Assembly: GCF_002741985.1 (NCBI RefSeq)
Contig: NZ_APHW01000021.1
Span: forward strand, 169,015-233,014
Source: Vibrio rotiferianus CAIM 577 = LMG 21460
Lineage (GTDB): Bacteria; Pseudomonadota; Gammaproteobacteria; Enterobacterales; Vibrionaceae
Direction: 5' to 3'
Length of the DNA: 64,000 nt
The notes beneath the pieces were generated by a model that was given only the letters and a program-made list of their open reading frames with translations, was not told the origin of the DNA and made no database searches. Shown one piece after another: positions 16,919-30,193 of the stretch. The position numbers were made by a program, and so were the translations under genes. Numbering within the stretch: the first letter of the stretch is position 1; each line of letters begins with the position of its first letter.

Positions 16919-17038
16919 ATGAATAAAACCTTATATACGATCCTTGGTACTTTCTTTGGCTCTTTCTGCGCGATATCTCTATTCATGTCGATGATGCTAG
17001 GTGCGTGGTGGTTAGTTGATTTTATCGCCTTAAGCTAA
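16919..17038 (+). CDS. Small Fur-linked membrane peptide (39 aa)
   Basis: A 39-codon frame starting at the ATG at 16919. The peptide is MNKTLYTILGTFFGSFCAIS, then a hydrophobic methionine-rich stretch (LFMSMMLGAWWLVDFIALS), then TAA. It is nearly all one or two membrane-spanning segments with a short charged N-terminus. It lies 19 bp after a strong Fur-like site. There is no good Shine-Dalgarno, except that the 3' arm of the inverted repeat ends just before the ATG. I do not recognise the family. Reality as a gene is supported by the Fur box, the membrane character and a fitting gap between two genes, but not proven. Confidence 0.6.
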   Translation: MNKTLYTILGTFFGSFCAISLFMSMMLGAWWLVDFIALS

Positions 17039-17092
17039 CACAATGATTCTATCTCCTAGTAACCTCATTGAATCAGATAGATAGGTATTTCC

Positions 17093-17782
17093 ATGAGTCA
17101 AACAGTCTTTATCACTGGTGCGAATCGCGGTATTGGCTTGAGTTTAGCTGAACTGTATTTACAACAAGGTGCTCAAGTACACGCGACTAGCCGTAACCTA
17201 GCAGAGAGCTCAGAGCTACAAGCATTAGCATCAAACTACCGCACATTAACTTTGCATCAATTGGACGTCACTAATTACCAGCAAGTCGCAGAGTTAGCTA
17301 GCAAGTTACCGGCTATCGACGTGCTGATTAACAACGCTGGTTACTACGGTCCTAAAGGCTATGGCTTTGGTAACACTGATATCGAGGAATGGCGAAAGGT
17401 CTTCGAGATAAATACCATCGCACCATTAAAACTAGTGGAAACTTTTTACCCGCTGCTACAAAAAGGTAGCTCGAAGAAGGTTGCGTGTATCTCTTCTAAA
17501 GTAGGAAGCATGACTGAAAACACCTCTGGTGGTGGCTACATCTACCGCTCTTCTAAAGCGGCACTCAACTCCGTTGTTAAGAGCTTAAGTAACGATTTAA
17601 CCGATGAGGGGTTCACTGTGCTTGCGCTTCATCCTGGCTGGGTACGCACTGCAATGGGCGGACCAAATGCGCTTATCGACACTAAAACCTCTGCTGCAGG
17701 GTTAGCAAAAGTCATTGAGCAAAGCACGCAAGAAAATTCTGGCCAGTTTATTAACTACGACGGAACCCAATTGCCTTGGTAG
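17093..17782 (+). CDS. Short-chain dehydrogenase/reductase (C-factor-like SDR)
   Basis: A 229-residue classical SDR. It has the NAD(P)-binding motif TGANRGIG at residues 8-15, NNAG after strand 4, and the catalytic triad Ser (in ISSKVGS) and YRSSK, where Tyr and Lys are spaced as YxxxK. Its short length and sequence resemble the CsgA/C-factor subgroup. The substrate is unknown. The start ATG at 17093 follows a GATAG-rich leader. It is separated from the small Fur-linked ORF by 54 bp, so it might be read from the same promoter. No terminator is obvious before the convergent topB gene. Confidence 0.88.
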   Translation: MSQTVFITGANRGIGLSLAELYLQQGAQVHATSRNLAESSELQALASNYRTLTLHQLDVTNYQQVAELASKLPAIDVLINNAGYYGPKGYGFGNTDIEEWRKVFEINTIAPLKLVETFYPLLQKGSSKKVACISSKVGSMTENTSGGGYIYRSSKAALNSVVKSLSNDLTDEGFTVLALHPGWVRTAMGGPNALIDTKTSAAGLAKVIEQSTQENSGQFINYDGTQLPW

Positions 17783-17951
17783 CTCTATTTGGTAATAAGT
17801 TACAGCGAGGCAACGGAAAGTTGCTTCATTTCAGTGAAAATCATGAGCTAATTTGTAGTTTAAGTGATTGAGAATAACGCCATACCTAAGCAATTGAGAT
17901 AGGCAGAACGATTTGTTTGATTAGAACTCACTATCCATTTGAAAAATAAAT

Positions 17952-17973
17952 AGCGGCACTCATCGATGCCGCT
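17952..17973 (-). terminator. Probable terminator of topB
   Basis: AGCGGCA and TGCCGCT pair around an 8-nt loop at the end of topB; the T-tract is interrupted, so it may be weak. Confidence 0.5.
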
Positions 17974-17982
17974 TTTACTGTC

Positions 17983-19947
17983 TCAAGAAGACTTACGTTT
18001 GCCGGAGGTTGATTTCGATGTACCACCTTTCGAATAGCTGCGCTTCTTACGCTTGAATGCTGGTCGTTCTACTTTAGGAAGATGACGTAAAGAATCAGGA
18101 ATCGGACCCGATTTCACTTCGCCCATCAATCCATCAATACGCTGTTCTAACGCTTGCATGAAAGGCTGATACGCTTGATTTCGTTCTGCCATTCCTTGTA
18201 ATTGGTGCTCCCAATGCGCTGTCATATCAGGATAAGTCGCATCCATTGGTAGCGCATGAATCAAGCCACGCCCCGCTGGCGAACTCAAAATCGATTTACC
18301 CTGACGAGTCAGCAACTGGCGCTTAAACAGCGTATCCAGAATACCGGCTCGAGTCGCTTCCGTTCCTAAACCATCCGTCTCGCGCAATATCTTCTTCAAT
18401 TCTTTATCTGCTACATAGCGAGCAATGCCCGTCATGGCTTGAAGTAATGTAGCTTCGGTAAAGTGCTTTGGTGGTTCAGTCTTACGATCTTTAATTTCAC
18501 CTTCACGACAAGTCAGTACGGTCCCTTCTGCTAACGGCGGAACCGCATCAATGCCATCATCTTCTTTATCCGTTTTCCCCATTAACGCTTTCCAGCCCGT
18601 CGATACGAGCTGACGACCTTTGGCGATAAACATACCACCAGCAATATCAAACACCAGCTTCGCCTCAGCATAAACCGCTGCCGGATAAAACTGCATCAAG
18701 TATTGTCGTGCAATAAGTTGATATACCTTCATCTCATTGCCAGATAGCGCGTTCACATTTGCTTGTTTTGGCGTTGGAATGATTGCGTGGTGAGCATCCA
18801 CCTTTTTGTCGTTCCACGCTTTAGACTTAATCGATAAGTCAGCACCTTGCACCGCGCTTTGTAACTCTTTGGCATTGTTAGCAATAGCAGAAGTCACTGA
18901 TCCCGCTTGCGAATAATGCTCCATCGGTAAGTAACGGCAATCGGAACGTGGGTACGTGATCAGCTTGTGCTTCTCATACAACGCCTGACAAGTATCCAGC
19001 ACCTGCTGCGCACTCATGCCGTAACGCTTGGCAGCATCAATCTGCAATGCGGATAATGAATATGGTAGTGGTGCAAATTGCTTGGTTTGCTTTTGTTCCG
19101 ACTCGGTCACTTTCGCAGGTTGGTTGGTAATGCGGTTCGCCACGTTCTCGACCAGCTTTCTGCTGAGAACACGCCCTTCCTCATCTTGCCAAGGCTTACA
19201 GGCTTCACTTGGCTTCCAGCGCGCACGAATATCAAACGAGCCATTTTGATCTTGGTAAGGGATCAGAGCATGCAACGTGAAGTAATCTTTGGGTACAAAG
19301 TTTTCGATTTCTTCATCTCGGCGTACCACCAAACCAAGCACTGGTGTTTGCACACGCCCCACAGATAAAACACCTTGATAACCCGCTTTTTGTCCCAGTA
19401 AGGTATAAGCGCGAGACATATTCATTCCGTAAAGCCAATCAGCACGAGAACGGGCCAGAGCCGACACAGAAAGAGGAATAAAGTCACGATTGCTGCGCAT
19501 TGAGCTTAACGCACGCTTTACCGCGGGTAAGTTTAAGTCAGAGATAAGAAGTCGCTGTGTAGCCTCTTTCTTAGTTTTGGAAAGCTTGCAGTAATCCAGA
19601 ACCTCGTCCACCAACAATTGACCTTCTCGGTCTGGGTCTCCTGCGTGGATAACCTCTGTCGCGTCTTTGAGGAGTTTACGGATCACCGTAAGCTGTTTAC
19701 TCGCGCTTTTTCGCGGTCTCAGTTGCCATTGCTGTGGAACGATAGGCAAATCTGCCATATTCCATTTCTTATAACGTTCGTCATAAGCATCGGGCTCGAC
19801 TTGCTCTAACAAGTGGCCAATACACCATGTGACCACATCTCCATTACCACAACGGATGAAGCCTTGGTCTTTCTTTTGGGGATTTGGCAAAGCCGCCGCG
19901 ATCGCGCGACCTAAACTTGGTTTTTCAGCAATAAACAGACGAGACAT
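17983..19947 (-). CDS. topB: DNA topoisomerase III
   Basis: A 654-residue type IA topoisomerase (E. coli TopB 653). It decatenates single-stranded gaps and works with RecQ. The Toprim acidic triad is in [10 protein letters not shown] (Asp104, Asp106, Glu108), and the catalytic tyrosine is in [13 protein letters not shown] (Tyr332). [13 protein letters not shown] is the conserved region following Toprim. The basic C-terminal tail ([23 protein letters not shown]) is a short positively charged tail that may bind DNA. It has the usual neighbourhood of topB near ydjA, sppA and ansA, as in enterobacteria. Confidence 0.97.
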   Translation of the reverse strand: MSRLFIAEKPSLGRAIAAALPNPQKKDQGFIRCGNGDVVTWCIGHLLEQVEPDAYDERYKKWNMADLPIVPQQWQLRPRKSASKQLTVIRKLLKDATEVIHAGDPDREGQLLVDEVLDYCKLSKTKKEATQRLLISDLNLPAVKRALSSMRSNRDFIPLSVSALARSRADWLYGMNMSRAYTLLGQKAGYQGVLSVGRVQTPVLGLVVRRDEEIENFVPKDYFTLHALIPYQDQNGSFDIRARWKPSEACKPWQDEEGRVLSRKLVENVANRITNQPAKVTESEQKQTKQFAPLPYSLSALQIDAAKRYGMSAQQVLDTCQALYEKHKLITYPRSDCRYLPMEHYSQAGSVTSAIANNAKELQSAVQGADLSIKSKAWNDKKVDAHHAIIPTPKQANVNALSGNEMKVYQLIARQYLMQFYPAAVYAEAKLVFDIAGGMFIAKGRQLVSTGWKALMGKTDKEDDGIDAVPPLAEGTVLTCREGEIKDRKTEPPKHFTEATLLQAMTGIARYVADKELKKILRETDGLGTEATRAGILDTLFKRQLLTRQGKSILSSPAGRGLIHALPMDATYPDMTAHWEHQLQGMAERNQAYQPFMQALEQRIDGLMGEVKSGPIPDSLRHLPKVERPAFKRKKRSYSKGGTSKSTSGKRKSS

Positions 19948-20046
19948 AAGGACTTGGAAGTAAAAACAATTAAGGCCACATTATCCAATGTCGCCCTAAT
20001 AAATCAAGAAGAACTGTACAGATAAACAGTAAGATTCATCCTTTGA

Positions 20047-20595
20047 TTAAAGAAACTCGACATAATCAGAGAGGTTTCTTTGAGGTACCTTCATTGGGGT
20101 ACAACCTGGTGTTCCCAAGTATAAGAAGCCGACGATTTGGTCTTCGCCTTCAAGGCCAAAAGCTTGGTGTACTTCTGGATGGAACATCCACTTACCTGAA
20201 CGCCAGAAACCTTGGAAACCCTGAGCCACCGCTGCCATCTGCATAGCTTGTGCAGCACAACCGGCAGAAAGGTACTGTTCAAGTGCTGGCACTTTTTCAT
20301 GCTCTGTCACTTTAGCAATAATAGTAACTACCATAGGAGCACGGAAAGGAGCATTTCTCACTTTCTCAACAACCGCCTCATCACTCTCTTCCGCCTCTGC
20401 TGCTTTAACCAGAATATCAGACAGCCTCTTCAGGCCATCACCCTGAGCAATAACAAAACGCCAAGGTGTTAGCGCTGCATGATCAGGGGCTCGTAGACCT
20501 GCTCGAATGATGTTTTCAAGCGCTTTACCTTCTGGTGCGGGCTCAGACAACTTGGCAATAGAACGACGGTTGAGCAAAAGTTCGAGAGCTTCCAT
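20047..20595 (-). CDS. ydjA: YdjA-like NAD(P)H nitroreductase
   Basis: A 182-residue FMN-dependent nitroreductase of the YdjA/oxidoreductase family (E. coli YdjA 183). The N-terminal block LLLNRRSIAKLSEPAPEG is the FMN-phosphate-binding arginine region, and the C-terminal block KVPQRNLSDYVEF is typical of the minimal nitroreductase fold. The start is ATG at 20595 because AAGGA lies about 8 bp upstream; two further in-frame codons upstream begin with TTG. It lies near topB, sppA and ansA as in E. coli (selD-ydjA-sppA-ansA). Physiological substrate unknown. Confidence 0.92.
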   Translation of the reverse strand: MEALELLLNRRSIAKLSEPAPEGKALENIIRAGLRAPDHAALTPWRFVIAQGDGLKRLSDILVKAAEAEESDEAVVEKVRNAPFRAPMVVTIIAKVTEHEKVPALEQYLSAGCAAQAMQMAAVAQGFQGFWRSGKWMFHPEVHQAFGLEGEDQIVGFLYLGTPGCTPMKVPQRNLSDYVEFL

Positions 20596-20695
20596 GAGCA
20601 AATCCTTATTTGATTGAGTTATTATTTTTTACGCAACTCACTTTAGCATAATCCACTTTCCCAAATAACACTCTGTTTTATAGGGACTTAGAAAC

Positions 20696-20721
20696 AAAAA
20701 AAAACTGCGCACTTGGCGCAG
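20696..20721 (-). terminator. Terminator of fadH
   Basis: CTGCGC and GCGCAG pair around ACTTG, followed on the minus strand by nine T, just past the fadH stop. Confidence 0.85.
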
Positions 20722-20769
20722 CTATAAAAGTTAAGAACGAATGAAAAAATTAGGATATGTGTCGAGGAG

Positions 20770-22842
<2,073 letters not shown>

Positions 22843-23008
22843 TCAAACAGCCGTTTACATTTTTGCAACACGCGTCAATCTCACGTTAAAATATGCCAAT
22901 TGTTGAATTGCCGTGATAAGCTAAAAAAATTGTTATCTTTTGAGATCTTAGAGATAAGAACCCATACTTTGTAAGATTAGGGAATGACTATCTCGTTATG
23001 GAGACAAG

Positions 23009-24859
23009 ATGAAAAAACTCTTCAAATTTATTGGTCTGATATTTAAGGGGATATGGAAAGCCATCACCTTTGTCAGACTTGCACTGGCAAACTTGATCTT
23101 CCTAGTGATGATTGCCGTTTTCTACTTTGCCTTTACCTACACGGGCGAAGGTCAACCTACCGTTGAAAAAGAATCCGCGCTGGTGATGAACCTGTCTGGC
23201 CCTATCGTAGAACAACGTCGCTATGTAAACCCGATGGATTCGATAGCTGGCTCAGTTCTTGGTAACGAAATCCCGAAAGAGAACGTGTTATTCGACATCG
23301 TCGATACCATTCGTTACGCGAAAGACGACCCGAAGATTTCCGGCTTAGTACTCGCGCTCCGCGATATGCCAGAAACAAACTTGACGAAGCTTCGTTATAT
23401 CGCAAAAGCACTCAATGAATTCAAAGCGTCAGGTAAACCTATTTATGCCGTTGGTGACTTTTACAACCAAAGCCAATACTACCTAGCAAGTTACGCAGAC
23501 AAAGTTTATCTCGCTCCTGATGGCGGTGTACTGATTAAGGGTTACAGTTCTTACTCGATGTACTACAAAACATTGCTTGAGAAGCTAGACGTTTCAACAC
23601 ACGTGTTCCGCGTAGGTACCTATAAGTCTGCCATCGAGCCATTCATTCGCGATGATATGTCAGATGCAGCAAAAGAATCAGCAACACGTTGGATCACGCA
23701 GCTTTGGAGCGCTTTTGTGGACGATGTTGCCACTAACCGCAATATCGACGTGAAAGTTCTGAATCCGACGATGGACGAGTTGCTAGCTCAAATGAAATCC
23801 GTGGATGGTGATATTGCCCAATTGGCGAAAAAGTTAGGCTTGGTTGATGAACTCGCCACCCGTCAAGATATTCGTAAGTTGTTCGCCGAACAATTTGGCA
23901 GTGACGGTAAAGACAGCTATAACGCAGTGAGCTACTACGATTACCTTGTAACTATGCGTCCTGACCTTTCACTACCAGAGAGTGATGTCGCGGTTGTCGT
24001 TGCAAGCGGTACAATTATGGATGGTCAGCAGCCGCGTGGCACAATTGGTGGCGATACAGTGGCAAGCTTGCTTCGCCAAGCGCGTAACGATGACAAAGTA
24101 AAAGCTGTGGTTCTTCGTGTAGATAGCCCAGGGGGTAGCGCATTTGCTTCAGAAGTTATTCGCAACGAAATCGAAGCACTGAAAGAAGCTGGCAAACCTG
24201 TGGTTGTGTCCATGTCTAGCCTCGCGGCTTCAGGCGGTTACTGGATCTCTATGAGCGCCGATAAAATTGTAGCTCAACCAACAACGCTAACAGGTTCAAT
24301 TGGTATCTTCAGTGTTATTACGACATTCGAGAAAGGCTTCAACAAAATTGGCATCAGCACTGATGGTGTTGGTACATCCCCATTCTCTGGTGAAGGTTTT
24401 ACCACTGGTCTTTCTAAAGGCGCATCTGACGCATTCCAGCTTGGTATCGAGCATGGCTATAAGCGTTTCATTTCTTTAGTTGGTACTAATCGTGATATGT
24501 CACTAGAAGAAGTAGATAAGGTGGCGCAAGGTAGAGTGTGGACTGGGCAAGATGCGATGTCATTCGGTCTTGTTGACCAAATGGGTGATTTCGATGATGC
24601 CGTTAAGTTGGCCGCGCAACTTGCTGACATCACTGACTACGGCATCTACTGGGTGGAAGAACCTCTGTCACCTACCGAGCAGTTTATCCAAGAGTTCATG
24701 AATCAAGTGAAAGTGTCTCTAGGTATCGACGCTACAAGCTTTTTACCGAAGAGCCTTCAACCGATTGCTCAACAGTTCGAACAAGACGCAAGTATGCTAC
24801 AAAGCTTCAACGATCCTAAAGGCCAATACGCATTCTGTTTAACTTGCCAAGTGCAATAG
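23009..24859 (+). CDS. sppA: Signal peptide peptidase A (protease IV)
   Basis: A 616-residue inner-membrane serine protease that degrades cleaved signal peptides. An N-terminal membrane helix (about 23-42) is followed by two S49-family repeats. By similarity to E. coli SppA the catalytic dyad is Lys206 (in RVGTYKSAIEPF) and Ser408 (in SSLAASGGYW). The DSPGGSAFASEVI block belongs to the second repeat. Preceded by GGAGAC. It lies directly before ansA, as in E. coli, but with a terminator between them, so the two are probably separately transcribed. Confidence 0.97.
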   Translation: MKKLFKFIGLIFKGIWKAITFVRLALANLIFLVMIAVFYFAFTYTGEGQPTVEKESALVMNLSGPIVEQRRYVNPMDSIAGSVLGNEIPKENVLFDIVDTIRYAKDDPKISGLVLALRDMPETNLTKLRYIAKALNEFKASGKPIYAVGDFYNQSQYYLASYADKVYLAPDGGVLIKGYSSYSMYYKTLLEKLDVSTHVFRVGTYKSAIEPFIRDDMSDAAKESATRWITQLWSAFVDDVATNRNIDVKVLNPTMDELLAQMKSVDGDIAQLAKKLGLVDELATRQDIRKLFAEQFGSDGKDSYNAVSYYDYLVTMRPDLSLPESDVAVVVASGTIMDGQQPRGTIGGDTVASLLRQARNDDKVKAVVLRVDSPGGSAFASEVIRNEIEALKEAGKPVVVSMSSLAASGGYWISMSADKIVAQPTTLTGSIGIFSVITTFEKGFNKIGISTDGVGTSPFSGEGFTTGLSKGASDAFQLGIEHGYKRFISLVGTNRDMSLEEVDKVAQGRVWTGQDAMSFGLVDQMGDFDDAVKLAAQLADITDYGIYWVEEPLSPTEQFIQEFMNQVKVSLGIDATSFLPKSLQPIAQQFEQDASMLQSFNDPKGQYAFCLTCQVQ

Positions 24860-24877
24860 CACTCTGAATCATGGTCT

Positions 24878-24911
24878 AAAAGGGGTAGCTCTGTGCGAGA
24901 TGCCCCTTTTT
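24878..24911 (+). terminator. Terminator of sppA
   Basis: AAAAGGGG and CCCCTTTTT close a hairpin with a 17-nt loop directly after sppA. Confidence 0.75.
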
Positions 24912-24973
24912 ATTAGGTTTCATTCCGCTATAATCCCCGCCACTGTTCCCCTACATGAAAGTTAAATATAACG

Positions 24974-25990
24974 ATGACTAGAAAACACATCTACATCGCT
25001 TACACTGGCGGTACCATCGGTATGCAGAAATCCGATGACCATGGTTACGTACCAGTAGCAGGTTTTATGGAAAAACAACTTGCTAGCATGCCAGAGTTTC
25101 ACCGTCCAGAGATGCCAGATTATACGATCCATGAGTACGAGCCTCTGATCGACTCTTCTGATATGACTCCGGCAGACTGGCAGCAGATCGCCGATGACAT
25201 CCGTGACAACTATGAAAAGTACGACGGTTTCGTGATCCTTCACGGTACCGATACTATGGCGTATACGGCATCTGCGCTGTCTTTCATGTTAGAAAACTTG
25301 GGCAAACCCGTTATCGTGACAGGCTCACAAATCCCGTTGGCGGAGTTACGTTCGGATGGTCAAGCGAACCTGCTAAACGCGCTACACATTGCGGCAAATT
25401 ACCCAATCAACGAAGTCACATTATTCTTCAATAACCAGTTGATGCGCGGCAACCGTAGTACCAAGTCTCATGCAGATGGCTTTAATGCCTTTACTTCACC
25501 TAATCTACCTCCATTGCTGGAAGCGGGTATCAATATCCAAATCAGCAACAACATTACTGTGGGGGCAAAGCCAGAAGGTGAATTCAAAGTACACAACATC
25601 ACACCACAGCCTATTGGCGTGATCACTATGTACCCAGGTATTTCGCACGAAGTAATTCGCAACACGCTACTTCAGCCTGTAAACGCGATGATCTTGCTGA
25701 CGTTTGGGGTGGGCAATGCACCACAAAATCCAGAATTACTTGGCCATCTGAAAGAAGCATCTGAGCGCGGAGTCATCGTCGTGAACCTCACTCAATGTCT
25801 GGCGGGTAAAGTCAACATGGGTGGCTATGCAACAGGCTGTGCTCTTGCGGAGTCAGGTGTTATCAGCGGCTTTGATATGACGCCAGAAGCAGCGCTAGCA
25901 AAACTGCACTACTTATTAAGCCAAGATCTGTCTTACGAACAAATCAAAGACAAGATGCAGGAAGTATTAAGAGGAGAAATGAGCCTGTAA
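24974..25990 (+). CDS. ansA: L-asparaginase I (cytoplasmic)
   Basis: A 338-residue cytoplasmic type I asparaginase (E. coli AnsA 338) that hydrolyses L-asparagine to aspartate and ammonia. The nucleophilic threonine is Thr14 in the TGGTIG motif, and the second catalytic block HGTDTMAYTASALSF is at about 90-104. No signal peptide, as expected for the cytoplasmic isozyme. It is flanked by sppA and the yeaC-msrB-gapA block. Confidence 0.97.
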   Translation: MTRKHIYIAYTGGTIGMQKSDDHGYVPVAGFMEKQLASMPEFHRPEMPDYTIHEYEPLIDSSDMTPADWQQIADDIRDNYEKYDGFVILHGTDTMAYTASALSFMLENLGKPVIVTGSQIPLAELRSDGQANLLNALHIAANYPINEVTLFFNNQLMRGNRSTKSHADGFNAFTSPNLPPLLEAGINIQISNNITVGAKPEGEFKVHNITPQPIGVITMYPGISHEVIRNTLLQPVNAMILLTFGVGNAPQNPELLGHLKEASERGVIVVNLTQCLAGKVNMGGYATGCALAESGVISGFDMTPEAALAKLHYLLSQDLSYEQIKDKMQEVLRGEMSL

Positions 25991-26006
25991 ACTCATTTCA
26001 AATGCT

Positions 26007-26034
26007 AAGCCCAACTTATGCGTTGGGCTTTTTT
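26007..26034 (+). terminator. Terminator of ansA
   Basis: AAGCCCAAC and GTTGGGCTT form a stem followed by a T-run, between ansA and the convergent yeaC. Confidence 0.9.
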
Positions 26035-26045
26035 GGGCGTAAATT

Positions 26046-26330
26046 TTAGTCTAAGTTTGGGTTCACTCTAACTATATCTGCCTCTTCTTGACAAAACTGC
26101 TTCTTAAGTTCTTGTTTCGACTTAAAGCTTATTTCCCCACCTGCAGCAACCGTCATGTGCTGTGCTTCCGTATTGTGCTTAGATTGAAACAACATCACAG
26201 CTTGCATACATGAGTCTCGCTGCTCTTGAGAAAGTGGTGTACCCTCAGGCCATCTACCCGTTTCGACCGCATAAACCAAGCGATCATAGACTTCTGGGGT
26301 TATCGCGTTTAGTAATTGTTCTGCGTTCAT
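26046..26330 (-). CDS. yeaC: YeaC family protein (DUF1315)
   Basis: A 94-residue protein of the YeaC/DUF1315 family, whose function is unknown. The family signature is visible in ITPEVYDRLVYAVETGRWPEG and VMLFQSKHNTEAQHMTV. Two consecutive ATG codons exist; the second (26330) has better spacing from the AAGG Shine-Dalgarno than the first (26333). In E. coli yeaC lies next to msrB and gapA; here it is split from msrB by a lipoprotein gene on the other strand. Confidence 0.92.
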   Translation of the reverse strand: MNAEQLLNAITPEVYDRLVYAVETGRWPEGTPLSQEQRDSCMQAVMLFQSKHNTEAQHMTVAAGGEISFKSKQELKKQFCQEEADIVRVNPNLD

Positions 26331-26428
26331 CATGTACCTTTTTATTACATTTTCATCACAGAAAATAACCGGATACTAAACAGAGTCAAGACAACACAAA
26401 TAAATTGGTGTAACGGATCACAAGCAAA

Positions 26429-27256
26429 ATGATGAAACGTACAAATTGGCTAGTTGCAACCACCTTTTCTCTATTACTCACTGGCTGCTTTGAAGGAAAC
26501 TTAACAACCGAAGAGCTGTGCGAAAAGAATCCTGAACTTCGTTGCGAACAGCTCAACATGAGCGATGGGCAGTGCCGTATTCCGCGTACCAATTTGGTAT
26601 GGCACCGCTTTGAAGTAATGAAAGCCCCAACAGAAGCAAATAAAGTTCAAGAATATAAGCTGGTTGCTGAGTACCGAAAATGTCTAGAACTCGCTTCTCA
26701 GATCACCCCTATCGACCAAAGTGCACTTAAAAGGCAACGCTTCAATGCTTTAGTTAATAGTATTGATGAGCTAGAGCGCATTGTTAATGATTTACAATCT
26801 ACATCAGATCCATCAACGCTGTACTTTCTTTGGTCTCAAACTGGTGACAACAATGCGAGACGACGATTCTTGCAAATGGAAGGAACGACAGCTTTAGATA
26901 CTGCCGAATTGCAGTTCGCTTTAGCCACTTTTTACACGACTCGCGATCAAGAAAAGACTATCACTATTCTCGATAAGGCATTGTCTCTGACTCAGGGCGG
27001 AAAAGTGAACCCTGAGATCCTCAAGTCTATGGCAAGTATCCATCAAGGTTTGAACAGAAAAGAACGTGCTTACATTTGGACGATGGTAGCGAAGCGATTT
27101 GATGTGCAAGTCGCCTCAGAAAAGAACCTAAAAGTCATGTTTAACTTTTCCGATGCAAGTAAATATGACGTGCTTGACGATATAGCAGGTAACGTCGCTA
27201 AAGCGATTGATAAAGGCCGTTATCACCCAAGCCTCATTCCTACTGATCTTGAATAG
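26429..27256 (+). CDS. DUF2989 lipoprotein
   Basis: A 275-residue putative outer- or inner-membrane lipoprotein. The signal peptide ends in LLLTGC (lipobox, Cys20). The rest is helical with TPR-like character (LQFALATFYTTRDQEKTITILDKALSL, then LKSMASIHQGLNRKERAYIWTM). It agrees with the DUF2989 family common in Vibrio and relatives; function unknown. Cysteines near the N-terminus (ELCEKNPELRCEQ, DGQCRI) could form disulfides in the periplasm. It is divergent from yeaC across a 98-bp gap and lies between yeaC and msrB. Confidence 0.85.
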   Translation: MMKRTNWLVATTFSLLLTGCFEGNLTTEELCEKNPELRCEQLNMSDGQCRIPRTNLVWHRFEVMKAPTEANKVQEYKLVAEYRKCLELASQITPIDQSALKRQRFNALVNSIDELERIVNDLQSTSDPSTLYFLWSQTGDNNARRRFLQMEGTTALDTAELQFALATFYTTRDQEKTITILDKALSLTQGGKVNPEILKSMASIHQGLNRKERAYIWTMVAKRFDVQVASEKNLKVMFNFSDASKYDVLDDIAGNVAKAIDKGRYHPSLIPTDLE

Positions 27257-27398
27257 CTGTCTAACCAAGCTGAATAAGGTAATAAATATTTGAAAAGAAC
27301 ACCCACTCTTAGGGTGTCCTTGCATTTGGGTAAGCAGCCACTCACTTGTTATGAATGAAAAATGAAAGGATGAAACATTCTTACATTATATAGTGCGA

Positions 27399-27818
27399 CT
27401 ATTGTTCTGATTTGTTGAAAATTAACGACACCGAGTTGACGCAGTAGCGTTCACCGGTAGACACCGGACCATCCTCAAAAACGTGACCTAGGTGGCTATC
27501 ACATGCCGCACAACGTATCTCAGTTCGAACCATTCCGTGACTTAAGTCCTTCAAATAACGAATCGCATCATTATCTATTGGTGCATCAAAGCTTGGCCAC
27601 CCACAGCCGGAATCATACTTGTTGTCGGACACAAAAAGAGGCGCATTACAGCAGGTGCATGCATACACTCCGGTATCTTTGTTATGAAGCAGCTTGCCGC
27701 TAAATGGAGGTTCAGTACCTTGCTCACGACAGACATGATATTCCTCAACAGATAACTGCTCACGCCAGTACTCATCGGACTTCGTTACTTTTATTCCATC
27801 TTTCTTCACAGCATTCAT
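27399..27818 (-). CDS. msrB: Peptide-methionine (R)-S-oxide reductase
   Basis: A 139-residue MsrB that repairs methionine-R-sulfoxide. The zinc site is two CxxC pairs, CTCC and CAAC, and the catalytic cysteine is in RYCVNSVSL near the C-terminus. The blocks [23 protein letters not shown] and [13 protein letters not shown] are diagnostic. The ATG at 27818 is chosen; the frame continues to 27899 without an ATG, and an AGGAA sequence abuts the ATG, so an in-frame GTG four codons later could instead be the start. It is convergent with the DUF2989 gene and divergent from gapA, close to the E. coli order yeaC-msrB-gapA. Confidence 0.94.
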   Translation of the reverse strand: MNAVKKDGIKVTKSDEYWREQLSVEEYHVCREQGTEPPFSGKLLHNKDTGVYACTCCNAPLFVSDNKYDSGCGWPSFDAPIDNDAIRYLKDLSHGMVRTEIRCAACDSHLGHVFEDGPVSTGERYCVNSVSLIFNKSEQ

Positions 27819-28020
27819 TTCCTTCTTTCTTATTTTTGGCAATGACTTTTTGAGCAAAAAACTTGCTTCTCGTAACAGTTGTAGCACATACTTTCTCACC
27901 AGGACACCATGTGTAATTAATTTGATACGAGTACTTATCTCAAAAGTTATATTACGCCAACTGGAATGTAGAATAACTAGATAAAAGTTTAAAAAACGAG
28001 CATTTGCGAAGAATTGTTAA

Positions 28021-29142
<1,122 letters not shown>

Positions 29143-29179
29143 TTAGACAGTTAGCAATTAGCGAATAACTTCGTTAAAG

Positions 29180-29207
29180 AAAAGGCGGCTCTAGAGTCGC
29201 CTTTTTT
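29180..29207 (+). terminator. Terminator of gapA
   Basis: AAAAGGCGGCTCTAGAGTCGCC is a strong hairpin with a T-run after it. Confidence 0.92.
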
Positions 29208-29299
29208 GTATCTGGAATTTGAGAGAAGACAGACTCTGTTTTACATTTGATGTATGAAGTGTGTCGCGAAGTCTCTCCCCCAGCTATAGGAAACAGCAC

Positions 29300-30184
29300 A
29301 TGGATTTAAATACTCTCCCTGCCCTAACGGTTCTATCTGACAACGTGACAATCGTAGAAATCGATCAGGTTAAAGTCGTCCGCATTATTCATGAGAAGGC
29401 CACTGCAGGCATCGCACTACACGGCGGTCATGTCGTATCGTTTACACCAGCAGGTCAAGAAGATCTGATCTGGATGAGCGAGAAAGCAATCTTTGATGGT
29501 AAAGCGGCACTGCGTGGTGGCATTCCAGTTTGTTGGCCTTGGTTTGGCCGCGTTGCTGCGCCAGCACATGGCTTTGCACGCACTGCAGAATGGGAACTAG
29601 TTGAACACCGTGAGAACGACAATGGCGTGATCGTTGAACTGGCTCTGTTCCCAACTGAAGAGATTCACGATATCTGGCCACACATGTTCGATGCTCGCCT
29701 AGTTGTTGAAATCAGCGACGAGCTAAAAGTGACATTGAAAGTCATGAACATCGATGATGAAGAGTGGACATTCTCTGGCGCGCTGCACACTTACCTAAAT
29801 GTCGGTGACATCAACCAAGCACAAACAACAGGTATGGGTCCTGAATACATCGATAGCCTAAAAGCAGGTGAAATCTGCAAAGGTGGCGAAGTTCTTCAGC
29901 TAACCGATACTATCGACCGTGTTTACACTCAACCAGAAGCGCAAATTTTGGTGAAAGATCCAGTATTAGGCCGCACATTGAGCGTAGAGAACCAAGGTCA
30001 TAACTCGGCAGTATTGTGGAACCCTTGGGCAGAGGGCGCGCAAGGCATGGGTGATATGGCTGACAACGGTTACCAAACCATGATGTGTGTTGAGTCGACG
30101 GTTCACGCTCCAAGTATCGAGCAAGGCAAAACGCTTCAACCTGGCGAGACTCACGAGCTTATCACTGTGATTTCTACGCAGTAA
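29300..30184 (+). CDS. yeaD: Glucose-6-phosphate 1-epimerase (YeaD family)
   Basis: A 294-residue D-hexose-6-phosphate mutarotase of the YeaD family (E. coli YeaD 294). The aldose-epimerase fold is indicated by LRGGIPVCWPWFGR, FARTAEWELVE, and LHTYLNVGDINQ. The start ATG at 29300 is supported by AGGAAACAGCAC before it. It sits directly behind gapA, an arrangement conserved in gamma-proteobacteria, and contributes to interconversion of hexose-phosphate anomers for glycolysis. Confidence 0.96.
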   Translation: MDLNTLPALTVLSDNVTIVEIDQVKVVRIIHEKATAGIALHGGHVVSFTPAGQEDLIWMSEKAIFDGKAALRGGIPVCWPWFGRVAAPAHGFARTAEWELVEHRENDNGVIVELALFPTEEIHDIWPHMFDARLVVEISDELKVTLKVMNIDDEEWTFSGALHTYLNVGDINQAQTTGMGPEYIDSLKAGEICKGGEVLQLTDTIDRVYTQPEAQILVKDPVLGRTLSVENQGHNSAVLWNPWAEGAQGMGDMADNGYQTMMCVESTVHAPSIEQGKTLQPGETHELITVISTQ

Positions 30185-30193
30185 TCCAATTTT

